The notes under the pieces: generated by a model | What the model was told of the DNA's origin: nothing | The model's input: the letters and a program-made list of their open reading frames with translations, nothing else | Database searches by the model: none | Shown: positions 1-8,800 of the stretch, one piece after another | Layout of the letters: the number at the start of each line of letters is the position of its first letter | How positions within the stretch are numbered: the stretch's first letter is position 1 | Source: Goekera deserti | GTDB lineage: Bacteria > Actinomycetota > Actinomycetes > Mycobacteriales > Geodermatophilaceae | Assembly: GCF_010685995.1 (NCBI RefSeq) | Contig: NZ_JAAGWK010000019.1 | Location: 62,001 to 126,000, forward strand | DNA: 64,000 nucleotides | Direction of reading: 5' to 3' | Translations under genes and position numbers: made by a program

Positions 1-199
1 CCCCGGAGCGGACCACCCGCACCGGCGGCAGCCCCGCCCGCGCGGGCTCCAGCACCGGCCCGGAGGGGCGGTCGTCGACCAGCACGAGCGCGGCCGGACG
101 CGGGCCGGCGGCACCGGCGAGGGCGTCCAGCAGGGCGTCCAGCGACGGCCGACCGATGGTCGGCACGACGACGGAGACCTGTTCGAGACCGGTGGGCAC
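1..199 (-). CDS. Family 2 glycosyltransferase, N-terminal fragment (cut by window edge)
   Basis: The first 66 codons of a protein leave the window at base 1. The reading frame opens with GTG at 199 and quickly reaches [20 protein letters not shown], the first strand and nucleotide-binding loop of GT-A family 2 glycosyltransferases. It then continues to [10 protein letters not shown], which matches the second strand and conserved Asp pair. No in-frame stop occurs in the visible part. The acceptor and donor cannot be inferred from this fragment. It lies 183 bp downstream of the marR gene on the same strand. The start is the only GTG/ATG in frame close to the motif, so it is reasonably secure. 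Confidence 0.75.
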   Translation of the reverse strand, partial: MPTGLEQVSVVVPTIGRPSLDALLDALAGAAGPRPAALVLVDDRPSGPVLEPARAGLPPVRVVRSG

Positions 200-382
200 C
201 CGTGCCTCGTGCCCGGCACGGTCGCCGGGAAAACACTACGGCCTTGAAGTGTTGCGATTCACCCAGTTCAGCGACACGGTCGAGGCTCGATCGCACGGAC
301 TCCCGAGGCCCCACCGTCCTCCGGCCGACGAAGCCGGGAGGCCCCACCGGACTCGAGCCCGAGAAAGTCAGGCGGGGCGGGG

Positions 383-892
383 TCAGCGGCGGGTGCGGGC
401 GGCGGCGGAGACCCGGGCCAGGGCGTCGGTGACCACGCCCACGTCGTCCCCGAGGAGGGTCAGCAGGTGGGCGACCATCTCGTCGTGGGTGCGGGCCGCG
501 GCGTCGAACCGCTCCCGGCCGGCCGGGGTCAGCCGGGCGTGCAGCAGCCGGCGGTCGCCGCCGGAGCGCTCCCGGGTGACCAGCCCCTCGCCCACCAGCC
601 GGCCCACCGTGCTGGTGACACCGGGCCGGGACAGCCCCACGGCCTCGGCGACCTCGCTCATGCTGGCCCGCTCACCGGGCGCCTCGGCGATCCGGCGCAG
701 TGCTTCGAACCCGGTCAGCGACAGGCCGTGCAGCTGGTGCAGCGCGGAGTCGACCCGGCGGGTCACCCGGTCGTGCACCTGCACGATGCGCAGCCAGGTC
801 TCGGCGGTGCCGGGAGCGGTCCCGGGCATGCCGGCGACGTCCCGGGGCACCCCCCGGGACGGGGCGTCGTCGGGTCGGTGCACGTCCGTCAT
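383..892 (-). CDS. MarR-family transcriptional regulator
   Basis: A 169-residue cytoplasmic winged-helix DNA-binding protein. Residues 33-75 form the first dimerisation helices. Residues 77-120 hold the helix-turn-helix and wing, with [20 protein letters not shown] as recognition region and the typical DRR of the wing ([17 protein letters not shown]). The ATG at 892 lies 13 bases beyond the stop of the secreted-protein gene, which suggests co-transcription. An internal ATG (residue 22) is a possible shorter start, and the first 30 residues look disordered. Family members usually repress neighbouring genes in response to aromatic or oxidative signals; the ligand here is unknown. The 192-bp divergent region at 2058-2249 is a plausible operator site. 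Confidence 0.88.
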   Translation of the reverse strand: MTDVHRPDDAPSRGVPRDVAGMPGTAPGTAETWLRIVQVHDRVTRRVDSALHQLHGLSLTGFEALRRIAEAPGERASMSEVAEAVGLSRPGVTSTVGRLVGEGLVTRERSGGDRRLLHARLTPAGRERFDAAARTHDEMVAHLLTLLGDDVGVVTDALARVSAAARTRR

Positions 893-905
893 CGTCCCCG
901 ACGCC

Positions 906-2057
906 TCATCGGCCGGCTCGTCGCCCGGGGGACGGCGACGGCGTCCCGACCGGCCCGCCGGGCGCCGCCCGACGGTTCCCGACGACGGCCAGGCCGACCG
1001 CGACGGCCAGCAGCAGCACCCCGCTGCCGACCAGCTGCCACGGCGCGCCACCCCCGTCCGCGGACGACGACCGGGCCGCCACCTCCAGCCCCACCTGCGC
1101 ACGGGCCGCCGAGTCGGCACCGACCAGCCGCACCCGGGCGGCTCCGTCCGGGTGGTCCGCGGGCACCTGGACGTGGGCCAGCACGGCGCCGTCGGACTCG
1201 GCGGTGACCGCGGCCAGCGGCTCGTCCACGCCGTCGATCGTGACGGTCACCACCTCGCCACCGGAGAAGCCGGAGCTGTGGATGGTGACCATGCCGCCCG
1301 GCCTGACCACCGCGGCCGGCGGCGGGTCGGTCGGGACGGCGGGCGCCTCGGTCGGCACGTCGGTCGGTGCCGTGCCCGCGCTCCCCCCGGGGCCGGCGCC
1401 GGCCGGCCCGCCGGTCGCGTCTGCCGGCACCGCGGCGGGCTGCTCGGCGGGCACCGGATCCGGGGAGCCGGTGGTGTCAGCCGTCCCGGCGGGCACCGTC
1501 CCGTCGGGGGCCGTCCCGTCGGGCGCTGTCGCGGGGTCCGGTACGGCCACCGGGCCGGCGCCGGGCGTGCTGCCGGCGGCGACCGGGGCCGGCACCTGCG
1601 CGGGGTCCGCGGCGGGGGCGGTGATGGCCGCGCACTCGTGCTCGGCGGGGCGCACCCAGTGGTCCAGGTCGATCGGCTCCACGGGCTGCCCGTCCACCCG
1701 GGCGAGCTGCAGGGCGACCGACAGCTCCGACCCGAAGGGCACCTCCTGGCTGACCAGCTCGGCGGAGCCCGAGGCGGCCAGCACCGCGGTGTCCTCCCCG
1801 CTGGGGGTGCGGTCGGTGACCAGGGTGACGGTCAGGCCGATGTCGCCGTTGACCACCCGCACGCGCACCACACCGGGCCCGCAGCTCGGGCCGGCGACCA
1901 CCTCGACCGTGGGCGCGGCCGGGTCCTCGATGGCCGCGGCACCGGTGGGCAGCAGCACCGCGCCGGCCGGGAGGAGGGCGACCAGCACCAGACCGCTCAG
2001 CGCCCGCAGCCGCGCAGCGCCCGGGAGGGGGACGGGCAGGCTCGTCGTGATCGGCAC
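906..2057 (-). CDS. Secreted, membrane-anchored Ala/Pro/Thr-rich protein with Ig-like domain
   Basis: A 383-residue surface protein of unknown function. Residues 1-42 form a signal peptide ending near GAAA-IEDP. A folded N-terminal part (45-140) contains two cysteines (C59 and one in HECAAI). A long Ala/Pro/Gly/Thr linker (about 145-255) follows, with near repeats such as [18 protein letters not shown]. Then comes a beta-sandwich-like segment beginning [20 protein letters not shown], which resembles IPT or cell-wall adhesin repeats. One membrane helix (about 340-360) and a short basic tail end the protein, so it is probably anchored with the bulk outside. It runs 13 bp ahead of the MarR gene. 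I do not recognise a named family. Confidence 0.8.
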   Translation of the reverse strand: MPITTSLPVPLPGAARLRALSGLVLVALLPAGAVLLPTGAAAIEDPAAPTVEVVAGPSCGPGVVRVRVVNGDIGLTVTLVTDRTPSGEDTAVLAASGSAELVSQEVPFGSELSVALQLARVDGQPVEPIDLDHWVRPAEHECAAITAPAADPAQVPAPVAAGSTPGAGPVAVPDPATAPDGTAPDGTVPAGTADTTGSPDPVPAEQPAAVPADATGGPAGAGPGGSAGTAPTDVPTEAPAVPTDPPPAAVVRPGGMVTIHSSGFSGGEVVTVTIDGVDEPLAAVTAESDGAVLAHVQVPADHPDGAARVRLVGADSAARAQVGLEVAARSSSADGGGAPWQLVGSGVLLLAVAVGLAVVGNRRAAPGGPVGTPSPSPGRRAGR

Positions 2058-2131
2058 AGACGTCCCCCTGACGGTTGCGCGATGGCCCGCCGATGCTCTC
2101 CCGGGAGCGCGCAGGTGACACCGTCGTCAGC

Positions 2132-2182
2132 GGCGTGTCGCCGGTCGGGCACGCTGCGGTGGCGTGTCGCCCGGCGTGTCGC
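2132..2182. repeat. Three direct copies of a 10-mer in a divergent promoter region
   Basis: GGCGTGTCGC occurs at 2132-2141, 2161-2170 and 2173-2182, inside the 192-bp gap between the divergently transcribed secreted-protein gene and the FMN oxidase gene. Direct repeats in such a place are a common layout for activator or repressor binding. The MarR protein encoded nearby is one candidate binder, but MarR sites are normally inverted, so this is a weak inference. Confidence 0.4.
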
Positions 2183-2249
2183 ATCCGGCCGGGAGCCACG
2201 CCGTCCTCGATGGGGTCGGGAGAGCGGGATCACTACGGTGTCCGGCGTG

Positions 2250-3533
2250 ATGTCAGCAGCGGGCACCGGGCGGCAGCGGCAGGACCAGGTCTACCGGGCG
2301 GGGGCCTACGGTCGGCTCCCCGCGGTCCCGACGTCGGCCCGGCGGCTGCAGCGGGCCGCCCGCCGGCGGCTGTCCGCCCGCGCCTACGCCTACGTCGCCG
2401 GCGGCGCCGGGGACGAGGACACGCAGCGGGCCAACCGGGCGGCCTTCGACCGGTGGGCGGTCGTGCCGCGGGTGCTGCGCGACGTCAGCGCCCGGGACAC
2501 CTCCGTCGAGCTCTTCGGACGGCGGCTGCCCGCGCCCCTGCTGCTCGGACCGGTGGGCGCGCTGGGGCTGGTGCACCCCGACGCCGACCTGGCCGTGGCC
2601 CGGGCCGCCGCGGCCACCGGTGTGCCGATGGTCTTCTCCAACCAGGCCTCGGTGTCGATGGAGACGTGCGCGGCCGCGATGGGCGACTCCCCGCGCTGGA
2701 TGCAGCTGTACTGGTCGACGTCGGACGACCTGGTGGAGAGCCTGGTCGCCCGCGCCGAGGCCAGCGGCTGCGACGCGCTCGCCGTCACGCTGGACACCAC
2801 CATGCTCGGCTGGCGCCCGCGCGACCTCGACCTCGGGCACCTGCCCTTCGCGGCCGGCACCGGCATCGCGCAGTACACCTCCGACCCGGTGTTCCGCCGG
2901 CTCGTCGCCGAGCGGGTCGCGGCCGCCGAGCCGCGCGGACCGCAGCCCCGGCCCACCGCGAGCGCCGTCCGGACGCTGGTCGGCATGGCCCGCGCCTGGC
3001 CCGGACCGCTGTGGGACACGCTGCGCTCCCCCCTCCCCCGGGCCGCCGTCGAGACGTTCCTGGCCATCTACTCCCGGCCCTCGATCACCTGGGCGGACCT
3101 GGCCTGGCTGCGCTCGCGCACCCGGCTGCCCATCGTGCTCAAGGGCGTCCTGCACCCCGACGACGCCCGCCGGGCCCTGGACGAGGGCGTCGACGGGGTG
3201 ATCGTCAGCACCCACGGCGGCCGGCAGGTGGACCGCTCGATCGCCGCGCTGGACGCCCTGCCCGACGTGGTCGCCGCCGTGGCCGACCGGGTGCCGGTGC
3301 TGCTGGACAGCGGGGTGCGCACCGGCGGTGACGTGTTCACCGCCGTCGCCCTCGGCGCCCGGGCCGTGCTGCTCGGCCGGCCGTACGCCTACGGCCTGGC
3401 CCTGGCCGGCACCGACGGCGTCCGCCAGGTGGTGGAGGACGTGCTCGGCGAGTTCGACCTGACCCTCGGTCTGACCGGCCACACCTCGGTGGGCCAGCTG
3501 ACCCCCGACGTCCTCCGCCCCCGCCCCCGCTGA
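2250..3533 (+). CDS. FMN-dependent alpha-hydroxy-acid oxidase (lactate 2-monooxygenase-like)
   Basis: A 427-residue TIM-barrel flavoenzyme of the L-lactate dehydrogenase/glycolate oxidase family. It oxidises 2-hydroxy acids using FMN. The catalytic His lies in STHGGRQVD (H322) with the following Arg pair, the phosphate-binding Lys is in [12 protein letters not shown], and the C-terminal FMN-phosphate segment is [13 protein letters not shown]...LLGRPYAYG. The ending [15 protein letters not shown] and the long middle segment resemble lactate 2-monooxygenases more than plain LldD. I chose ATG 2250; GTG 2238 and GTG 2247 are in frame just upstream. It is transcribed away from the MarR operon, so regulation by that protein is plausible but unproven. 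Confidence 0.88.
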   Translation: MSAAGTGRQRQDQVYRAGAYGRLPAVPTSARRLQRAARRRLSARAYAYVAGGAGDEDTQRANRAAFDRWAVVPRVLRDVSARDTSVELFGRRLPAPLLLGPVGALGLVHPDADLAVARAAAATGVPMVFSNQASVSMETCAAAMGDSPRWMQLYWSTSDDLVESLVARAEASGCDALAVTLDTTMLGWRPRDLDLGHLPFAAGTGIAQYTSDPVFRRLVAERVAAAEPRGPQPRPTASAVRTLVGMARAWPGPLWDTLRSPLPRAAVETFLAIYSRPSITWADLAWLRSRTRLPIVLKGVLHPDDARRALDEGVDGVIVSTHGGRQVDRSIAALDALPDVVAAVADRVPVLLDSGVRTGGDVFTAVALGARAVLLGRPYAYGLALAGTDGVRQVVEDVLGEFDLTLGLTGHTSVGQLTPDVLRPRPR

Positions 3534-3563
3534 CCCCCGCCCTCCCAAAGGGTCCGCCCGACA

Positions 3564-3717
3564 GGGCCGTTCCCGCGAAAGTGGCCGCCCCCCAGGGCCG
3601 TTCCCGCGGAAGTGGCCGCCTCAGAGGGCCGTTCCCGCGAAAGTGGCCGCCCCACAGGGGCCGTTCCCACGGAAGTGGCCGCCCCACAGGGCCGTTCCCG
3701 CGGAAGTGGCCGCCCGT
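3564..3717 (-). repeat. Tandem array A: five copies of a 31-bp palindromic unit
   Basis: Unit starts are at 3564, 3595, 3626, 3658 and 3689, a period of 31-32 bp. On the minus strand each unit reads roughly GCGGCCACTTCCGCGGGAAC followed by GGCCC and a variable 6-nt link. The TTCCGCGGAA core is self-complementary, and GGCC boxes lie on both sides. The array fills the gap between the convergent FMN oxidase and DUF559 genes. There are no unique spacers, so it is not a CRISPR. The same unit recurs inverted at 4724-4830 and in coding sequence at 10451-10606. Confidence 0.9.
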
Positions 3718-3747
3718 GAGGCGGGTTCCCGCGGCTGGACGGCGGGG

Positions 3748-4611
3748 TCAGCGGCGGGCGGCGAGCGCAGCCAGGACACGCCGGACGACGCGGTCGAGAT
3801 CACGCAGGTCGGCGGCGCTGACCCGGATGACCAGCCACCCCGCCGCCTCGAGCCGGTCGAACCGCTCGTCGTCCCGGTCGATCTGGCGCCCCACGAAGTG
3901 GTGGTCACCCTCGTACTCGAGCAGCACCTTCTCCTCCGGCCACCCGAAGTCGACCCGCGCCACGAACCGCCCCCGGTGGCGCACCCGCAACTGGGGCACG
4001 GGCGTGAGACCTGCCAGCACGAGGGCGACGCGCACCCAGGACTCCGGGAAGGACTCGGCCCGGGCATCCGCCATCTCGACGGCACGCCGCACCCGGGTGA
4101 CCCCGAACCGGCCGGCACCCTCACGCACCAGCCGGTCCAGCTGCTCCCGGTCCAGCCGGCCCGCCCGCAGCATCGCGTCCAGCACGCCGACGGCCGTGCC
4201 CAGCGGCTCCAGGACGGCGACGTCCCAGGCCGTGCGGACCGCCGTCGTCACCGGTGTGCCGTCGACCAGCTCGACGTCGGACGGCCGGAGGTCGGTGGCG
4301 TGCACGCGCACCTGCCGCGGCCCCGACCAGCGCACCTCGGGCGGGCAGATCACGGTCACCGGTTCACGCGGGCCGGCCGACGGGGCGTCGTGCCAGGCGG
4401 CCGCCGAGTGCCCGCCGATCGCGGCGCCCGGCGGGAGCAGCAGCCCGACGCCGGTGCAGTACAGCCGGTGGTCGACGGGGAGCCCGGGGTCCGCGTAGAC
4501 CCCGTGCACCAGCCGCCGGTAGCTGCTCTCCCGGAGCTGACGCCGGGTGAGCACCCCGGCGGCGATGGCGTGACTGCCGATGAAGACGCCGTTCAGGTGG
4601 TGTCGAGGCAC
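3748..4611 (-). CDS. DUF559 / VSR-fold endonuclease-like protein
   Basis: A 287-residue protein of a type common in actinobacteria. The N-terminal third (about 1-60) looks like a winged-helix AbiEi-type module: GVFIGSHAIAAGVLTRRQL then a YRRLVHGVYAD strand. The C-terminal 90 residues carry a DUF559 / very-short-patch-repair fold: ESWVRVALVLAGL, then RVDFGWPEEKVLLEYEGDHH, with D221, E232/E234 and D236-H as candidate metal ligands, and a final RVSAADL strand. Members are usually called hypothetical or type IV TA antitoxin-like; DNA cleavage has not been shown for them. GTG 4611 fits the family N-terminus; GTG 4656 and 4626 are alternatives. Inverted 31-bp repeat arrays flank the gene on both sides, which suggests a mobile or repeat-linked cassette. 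Confidence 0.8.
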   Translation of the reverse strand: MPRHHLNGVFIGSHAIAAGVLTRRQLRESSYRRLVHGVYADPGLPVDHRLYCTGVGLLLPPGAAIGGHSAAAWHDAPSAGPREPVTVICPPEVRWSGPRQVRVHATDLRPSDVELVDGTPVTTAVRTAWDVAVLEPLGTAVGVLDAMLRAGRLDREQLDRLVREGAGRFGVTRVRRAVEMADARAESFPESWVRVALVLAGLTPVPQLRVRHRGRFVARVDFGWPEEKVLLEYEGDHHFVGRQIDRDDERFDRLEAAGWLVIRVSAADLRDLDRVVRRVLAALAARR

Positions 4612-4723
4612 CGCGCCAGCCTGCACGCGATCGAACCGCCGCTCGCGGTTGTCCACAGGCTCCGTCCGCTCCCGCGACAAGGCCCCGACGACGGCCACGA
4701 CTGCGAGAACGACCCCCCACGAC

Positions 4724-4830
4724 GGCCACTTCCGCAGAAAGGGCCATCCAGAGCGGCCACTTCCGCGGAAAGGGCCATGCAGAGCGGCCACTTCCGCGGG
4801 AAAGGCCACAGGAGGCGGCCACGACCGGGC
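4724..4830 (+). repeat. Tandem array B: three full copies and one partial copy of the 31-bp unit, inverted relative to array A
   Basis: Units beginning GGCCACTTCCGC start at 4724, 4755 and 4786, with a decayed fourth (GGCCACGACCG) at 4817, exactly 31 bp apart. The full unit is GGCCACTTCCGCGGAAAGGG followed by CCATGCAGAGC, with small changes between copies. The array sits between the start of the DUF559 gene and the stop of the methyltransferase gene, in the opposite orientation to array A. An additional GGCCACGACTGCG at 4693 may be another decayed copy. Confidence 0.9.
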
Positions 4831-4847
4831 GGAGGGCCGAGCGGGGA

Positions 4848-5450
4848 TCAGGTGCGCAGGGTGCCCAGGCGCAGCTGGACGTGGCCGGACCAGAACGAGC
4901 GGGCCTCGACGTCGGTGCACCGCTGCTCGACGGCGGTCCACGGGTGGGCGTCGGGGTCGACGCCGCCCAGGCGCATCGCGAGGTCGGCGAGCGGCCGGAG
5001 CGGCCCGGACGCCGGCTGCATGTCGACCACCACCACCCGCGCCCCTGGACGCGCCCGGCCGACCGCCCGGGCGAAGGCCACCGGCCACGCCGGGATGATC
5101 GACAGCGCGTACGTGCAGACGACGGCGTCGAACCCGCCGGGCAGCTCGTCGACGGCGGGCGAGGTCGCGTCCGCGGCCAGGAACGTCGCGCCCGACCAGC
5201 CACGCGCGCGGCGCCGCGCGGTGCCGAGCATCTGCGGGCTGGCATCGACGCCGTGGAACGTCGCCCCGGCGGCGCGGACGAACGGCAGGTCCAGCCCGGT
5301 GCCGCAGCCCACGTCGAGCACGCGCTCGCCCGGGCGCAGGTCCAGCAGCTCGAACGCCGCGCGCCGTCCCCGCAGGTAGACCGGCCACTCGGCCGAGAGC
5401 AGGTCGTAGCACGGCGCCACGGTCGTGTAGCGCGGACCGAACAGCCGCAT
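4848..5450 (-). CDS. Class I SAM-dependent methyltransferase
   Basis: A 200-residue Rossmann methyltransferase of the UbiE/Methyltransf_11 type. Motif I is VLDVGCGTGLDLPF (about residues 45-58), followed by the acidic end of strand 2 (GVDASPQMLG), motif II (GGFDAVVCTYALSIIPAW) and motif III (RPGARVVVVDMQPAS). The substrate is unknown; the N-terminal YTTVAPCYDLLSAEWPVYLRG resembles quinone or phospholipid methyltransferases. ATG 5450 is used. An ATG 18 bases upstream (5468) would leave only 7 bp to the start of the divergent reductase gene, so either start leaves a very short shared promoter region. Confidence 0.85.
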   Translation of the reverse strand: MRLFGPRYTTVAPCYDLLSAEWPVYLRGRRAAFELLDLRPGERVLDVGCGTGLDLPFVRAAGATFHGVDASPQMLGTARRRARGWSGATFLAADATSPAVDELPGGFDAVVCTYALSIIPAWPVAFARAVGRARPGARVVVVDMQPASGPLRPLADLAMRLGGVDPDAHPWTAVEQRCTDVEARSFWSGHVQLRLGTLRT

Positions 5451-5475
5451 GCCCCCAGCATGGATCATCGGTGCC

Positions 5476-6897
5476 ATGAGCCGCCGCAGCCCCGACCTGC
5501 TCGTGATCGGCGCCGGCACCGCCGGGCTGGTCGCCGCCCGCACGGCCGCCGCGCTGGGGGCCCGGGTGCTGCTGGTCGAGCGGGACCGCTTCGGCGGCGA
5601 CTGCCTGTGGACGGGGTGCGTGCCGTCCAAGGCGTTGCTCGCCGCGGCGGAGGCAGCAGCGGCGGTGCGCGGCGCCGCCCGCTTCGGCCTGCACGCCGAG
5701 GTCACCGGCATCGACACCGCGCAGGTCATGGCCTCGGTCCGCCGGGCGATCACCGCCATCGAGCCGGACGACGCACCGCAGACCCAGCACGCGAAGGGCG
5801 TTCGGACGGCGACCGGTGACGTGGCGTTCACCGGCCCGGACACGGTGACCGTCGACGGTGAGCCGCTGCGCTTCCGCCGGGCCGTCGTGGCCACCGGCTC
5901 GCACCCGGTGCTGCCGGACGTGCCGGGCCTGGCCGACGCGGACCCGCTGACGTCGGACTCGCTGTGGGACCTGACCGGGCTGCCGGGGCGGGTGGCGGTG
6001 CTCGGCGGCGGCGCGATCGGCTGCGAGCTGGGCCAGGCGATGGCCCGGCTCGGCGTGCAGGTGACGCTGGTCGAGCCGGGGCCCCGGCTGCTCGCCGGCG
6101 AGGACCCGGCCGCCGCGGCGCTGGTGCAGGCGGCACTCGTGCGGGACGGCGTCGACGTGCGCACCGGCCGGCACGCGACCGGCGTCGAGGCCCACCGGCT
6201 GCACCTGGACGACGGCGCGACGGTCACGTTCGACCGGCTGCTGGTGGCCGCCGGCCGCGCCCCGCGCACCGACGGGCTGGGCCTGGCGGCCGCCGGCATC
6301 CAGCGGGACGAGCGCGGCAACGTCCGGGTCGACGCGCAGCTGGCCACCACCAACCCCCGGGTGTGGGCGGCCGGCGACGTCACCGGGCACCCGCGGTTCA
6401 CCCACCTGGCCGGGGTGCACGGCAGCCTGGCCGCGGGCAACGCCGTCCTGGGGCTGCGCCGGTCGGTGCGGCTGGACGCTGTCCCGCGGGTCACCTACAC
6501 CTCGCCCGAGCTGGCGGCGGTGGGCGCGCCGACCGCCGAGGACGCCGAGCGGCCGGCCGGGCACCGGGTGCTGTCGCAGTCGCACGAGCACAGCGACCGG
6601 GCGGTCACCGACCAGCGCACCGACGGGGTGACCAGGCTGGTCGTCGACGGCCGGCGCCGGGTCGTGGGTGCCACCGTGGTCGGGGCGCGGGCCGGGGAGT
6701 CGCTGGCCGAGCTGACCCTCGCGGTCACCCAGGGCCTGACCACCACCGACCTGGCCGGCACCGTGCACCCCTACCCGGCCTACACCGACCCCACCTGGGA
6801 CGCCGCGGTCGCCGACGCGACCGGCCGGCTGCAGGCCGGCCCGGCCCGGCTGGCGGTCACCGTGCTGCGCCGGCTGGCTCAGCTCAGGGCGCGGTAG
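5476..6897 (+). CDS. Pyridine nucleotide-disulfide oxidoreductase (mercuric-reductase / lipoamide-dehydrogenase-like)
   Basis: A 473-residue class I flavoprotein disulfide reductase. The N-terminal FAD site is LLVIGAGTAGLVAARTAA. The redox motif GGDCLWTGCVPSKALL has two cysteines four residues apart. The NAD(P) site is VAVLGGGAIGCELGQAM, and the second FAD contact is NPRVWAAGDVTG. The C-terminal dimerisation domain begins TYTSPELAAVG, but the usual His-Pro-Glu active-site base appears as VHPYPAYTD, so His is present and the following Glu is not. The substrate could be a small disulfide or a quinone; no merR or merT genes are near, so mercury reduction is unlikely. ATG 5476 was chosen over 5449 because it begins next to the FAD fold. 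Confidence 0.87.
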   Translation: MSRRSPDLLVIGAGTAGLVAARTAAALGARVLLVERDRFGGDCLWTGCVPSKALLAAAEAAAAVRGAARFGLHAEVTGIDTAQVMASVRRAITAIEPDDAPQTQHAKGVRTATGDVAFTGPDTVTVDGEPLRFRRAVVATGSHPVLPDVPGLADADPLTSDSLWDLTGLPGRVAVLGGGAIGCELGQAMARLGVQVTLVEPGPRLLAGEDPAAAALVQAALVRDGVDVRTGRHATGVEAHRLHLDDGATVTFDRLLVAAGRAPRTDGLGLAAAGIQRDERGNVRVDAQLATTNPRVWAAGDVTGHPRFTHLAGVHGSLAAGNAVLGLRRSVRLDAVPRVTYTSPELAAVGAPTAEDAERPAGHRVLSQSHEHSDRAVTDQRTDGVTRLVVDGRRRVVGATVVGARAGESLAELTLAVTQGLTTTDLAGTVHPYPAYTDPTWDAAVADATGRLQAGPARLAVTVLRRLAQLRAR

Positions 6898-7493
6898 CCG
6901 GCCACCACCCGCTGCAGCGAGGACACCGCCACCACGGCGGCCCAGACCACCGCGACGTCCGCGGCGACCCAGGGCACCACCAGCCACAGGGCGTGCACGG
7001 CGATCGTCTCGGTGCCCTCGGCCAGCCCGCCCAGGAAGGACAGCGACCGGCCGTCGTCGATGGTCCGGCCGCTGCGCTCGGCGATGCTGGAGAAGGCCAG
7101 GAACGCCGTCCCGTTGACGTAGTAGGCCAGCAGGACCGCCAGGAACGGCCACCACGGCTCGCCGTGCCCGGCGGTGGCGCCGACGGCGACCCCGACCACC
7201 GTCGAGCCGTAGACGACGAAGTCGCAGGTGATGTCCAGGAACCCGCCGGCGCCGGCGTCGCGGGGGCCCCGGCGGCGGGCCAGCGGGCCGTCCAGCCCGT
7301 CGGCGAGCCGGCTGACCAGCCACAGCACGAGCGCCACCGGCCACAGCTGCGCGGCGCTGGTCACCGCGCTGCCCAGGCCCAGGACGAGGCCGGCGACGGT
7401 GAGCCGGTCGGGGGTCAGGCCGGGCCGGTCGAGCACGGCCGCGACCCGGTCCAGCGGGCCGGCCAACAGCGCGCGGACCGGTCTGTCCAGCAT
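6879..7493 (-). CDS. CDP-alcohol phosphatidyltransferase
   Basis: A 204-residue integral membrane enzyme with about six helices. The family signature is visible as DGLDGPLARRRG followed by GGFLDITCD (about residues 66-92), giving the four metal-binding aspartates of the D-x2-DG-x2-AR-x8-G-x3-D-x3-D motif. Family members join a CDP-linked lipid (usually CDP-diacylglycerol) to an alcohol such as glycerol phosphate or inositol phosphate at the membrane. The acceptor here cannot be told. Its 3' end overlaps the convergent reductase gene by 19 bp. An 89-bp gap at 7494-7582 separates it from the divergent transporter operon. Confidence 0.88.
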   Translation of the reverse strand: MLDRPVRALLAGPLDRVAAVLDRPGLTPDRLTVAGLVLGLGSAVTSAAQLWPVALVLWLVSRLADGLDGPLARRRGPRDAGAGGFLDITCDFVVYGSTVVGVAVGATAGHGEPWWPFLAVLLAYYVNGTAFLAFSSIAERSGRTIDDGRSLSFLGGLAEGTETIAVHALWLVVPWVAADVAVVWAAVVAVSSLQRVVAGYRALS

Positions 7494-7582
7494 CGGCACC
7501 CCTCCCGACCTGCGGTGTGTCAGGCTCGGTCCCGACGTCGGCAGTCTCCCCGCTGCGGCGGGGCGACGGAGGGGCAGGTCTC

Positions 7583-8800
7583 GTGCACGGGGGACGACGG
7601 GCGGCGCTGGCCGCCGCCGTGGTGGTGCTGGCCGGGTGCGCGGCACCCGACAGCGACGCGACGCAGGCCGAGGGGCAGAGCTGGGACCAGGTGCTCGCCG
7701 AGGCCGACGGCCAGACGGTGTCGCTGTGGATGTACGGCGGTGACGAGGCCGGAAACGCCTACGTCGACGACGTGCTCACCCCGGCCGCCGCCGACCTGGG
7801 CGTGACGCTGCGCCGGGTGCCGGTGGCCGAGACCACCGAGGCACTGGACCGGGTGCTGGACGAGCGGCAGGCCGGCGTCGCCGACGGCGAGGTCGACCTG
7901 GTGTGGGTCAACGGGGCGAACTTCGGCACCGGCAAGCAGGCCGGCGCGTGGCTCTGCGGCTGGGCCGACGACCTGCCCAACGCCCGGTACCTGGCGCCGG
8001 ACGACCCGCTGCTGGCCGAGGACTTCGGCACCCCGGTCGACGCCTGCGAGTCCCCGTGGCACAAGGCCCAGTTCACCCTGGTCTACGACAGCGCCGCCGT
8101 GCCCGACCCGCCGACCGACCTGGCCGGGGTGCTCGACTGGGCGCGGGCCAACCCCGGCCGCTTCACCTACCCGGCGCCGCCGGACTTCACCGGCTCGGTG
8201 TTCGTCCGCCAGGTGCTCACCAACGTGGCCGCCGACGACGTCCCGCTCGACTACTCCGCGGACGCCTTCGACGAGGTGACCCCGCCGCTGTGGGACGTCC
8301 TGCGCGAGCTGCGGCCCAGCCTGTGGCGGGAGGGCCGGGACCAGCCGACCTCGCAGCAGGAGCTGGACCGGCTCTACGCCGACGGCGAGGTCGCGATGAC
8401 CATGACGTACGGCCCGGCCACGCTCACCGACCTGGTCGCCGACGGCACCTTCCCACCGACCACCCGCGTGCTCACCCTGGACGACGGCACCTTCGGCAAC
8501 GCCAGCTTCCTGGCCCTGCCGGCGTCCTCCGGTTCGCAGGCCGGTGCCCAGGTGGTGGCCGACCTGGCGCTGTCCCCCGCCCAGCAGGTGGCCAAGGCCG
8601 ACCCCCCCACCTGGGGCCAGTTCACCGTGCTGGACCTCGACCTGCTGCCCGCGGCCGACCGGGAGGCCTTCGACCGGCTGCCGGCCTCGCCCGTCGTCCC
8701 GCCGTTCGAGGAGCTGTCGGCGAACGCCCGGCCGGAGCTGTCGGCCGCCTGGGTCCCGCCGCTGGACGACGGCTGGCGGCGCGAGGTGCTGGGCAGCTGA
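7583..8800 (+). CDS. YnjB-like ABC transporter substrate-binding lipoprotein
   Basis: A 405-residue solute-binding protein. GTG 7583 is preceded by a GGAGGGG ribosome site about 9 bases upstream and opens directly into a lipoprotein signal with lipobox LAGC (Cys at residue 19). The mature sequence aligns strongly by eye with E. coli YnjB: QTVSLWMYGGDEAGN, DLVWVNGANFGTGKQAG, ESPWHKAQFTLVYD and PPDFTGSVFVRQ are all family hallmarks. It is the first gene of a four-gene operon with two permeases and an ATPase joined by stop-start overlaps. The YnjBCD substrate is uncharacterised; thiamine-like or metal ligands have been suggested for relatives, but nothing here decides it. Confidence 0.92.
   Translation: MHGGRRAALAAAVVVLAGCAAPDSDATQAEGQSWDQVLAEADGQTVSLWMYGGDEAGNAYVDDVLTPAAADLGVTLRRVPVAETTEALDRVLDERQAGVADGEVDLVWVNGANFGTGKQAGAWLCGWADDLPNARYLAPDDPLLAEDFGTPVDACESPWHKAQFTLVYDSAAVPDPPTDLAGVLDWARANPGRFTYPAPPDFTGSVFVRQVLTNVAADDVPLDYSADAFDEVTPPLWDVLRELRPSLWREGRDQPTSQQELDRLYADGEVAMTMTYGPATLTDLVADGTFPPTTRVLTLDDGTFGNASFLALPASSGSQAGAQVVADLALSPAQQVAKADPPTWGQFTVLDLDLLPAADREAFDRLPASPVVPPFEELSANARPELSAAWVPPLDDGWRREVLGS

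Noticed and set aside
156-2249. Long plus-strand open frame joined upstream of the FMN oxidase
   Set aside because: The translation before about 2238 is Arg/Pro-rich and antisense to the well-supported marR and secreted-protein genes. Only the part from 2250 shows a protein family.
3564-4830. 31-bp repeats as a CRISPR array
   Set aside because: Units follow each other directly with only 6-7 variable bases, no unique spacers, and no cas genes in the window. They are tandem palindromic repeats.
5476-6897. Calling the flavoprotein a mercuric reductase
   Set aside because: There is no N-terminal heavy-metal domain, no C-terminal Cys pair and no mer genes nearby. Only the general disulfide-reductase class is supported.
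3748-7344. A 1,198-codon minus-strand frame covering the DUF559 gene and beyond
   Set aside because: Only its last 287 codons match a family. The rest lies opposite the disulfide reductase and over the repeat array.
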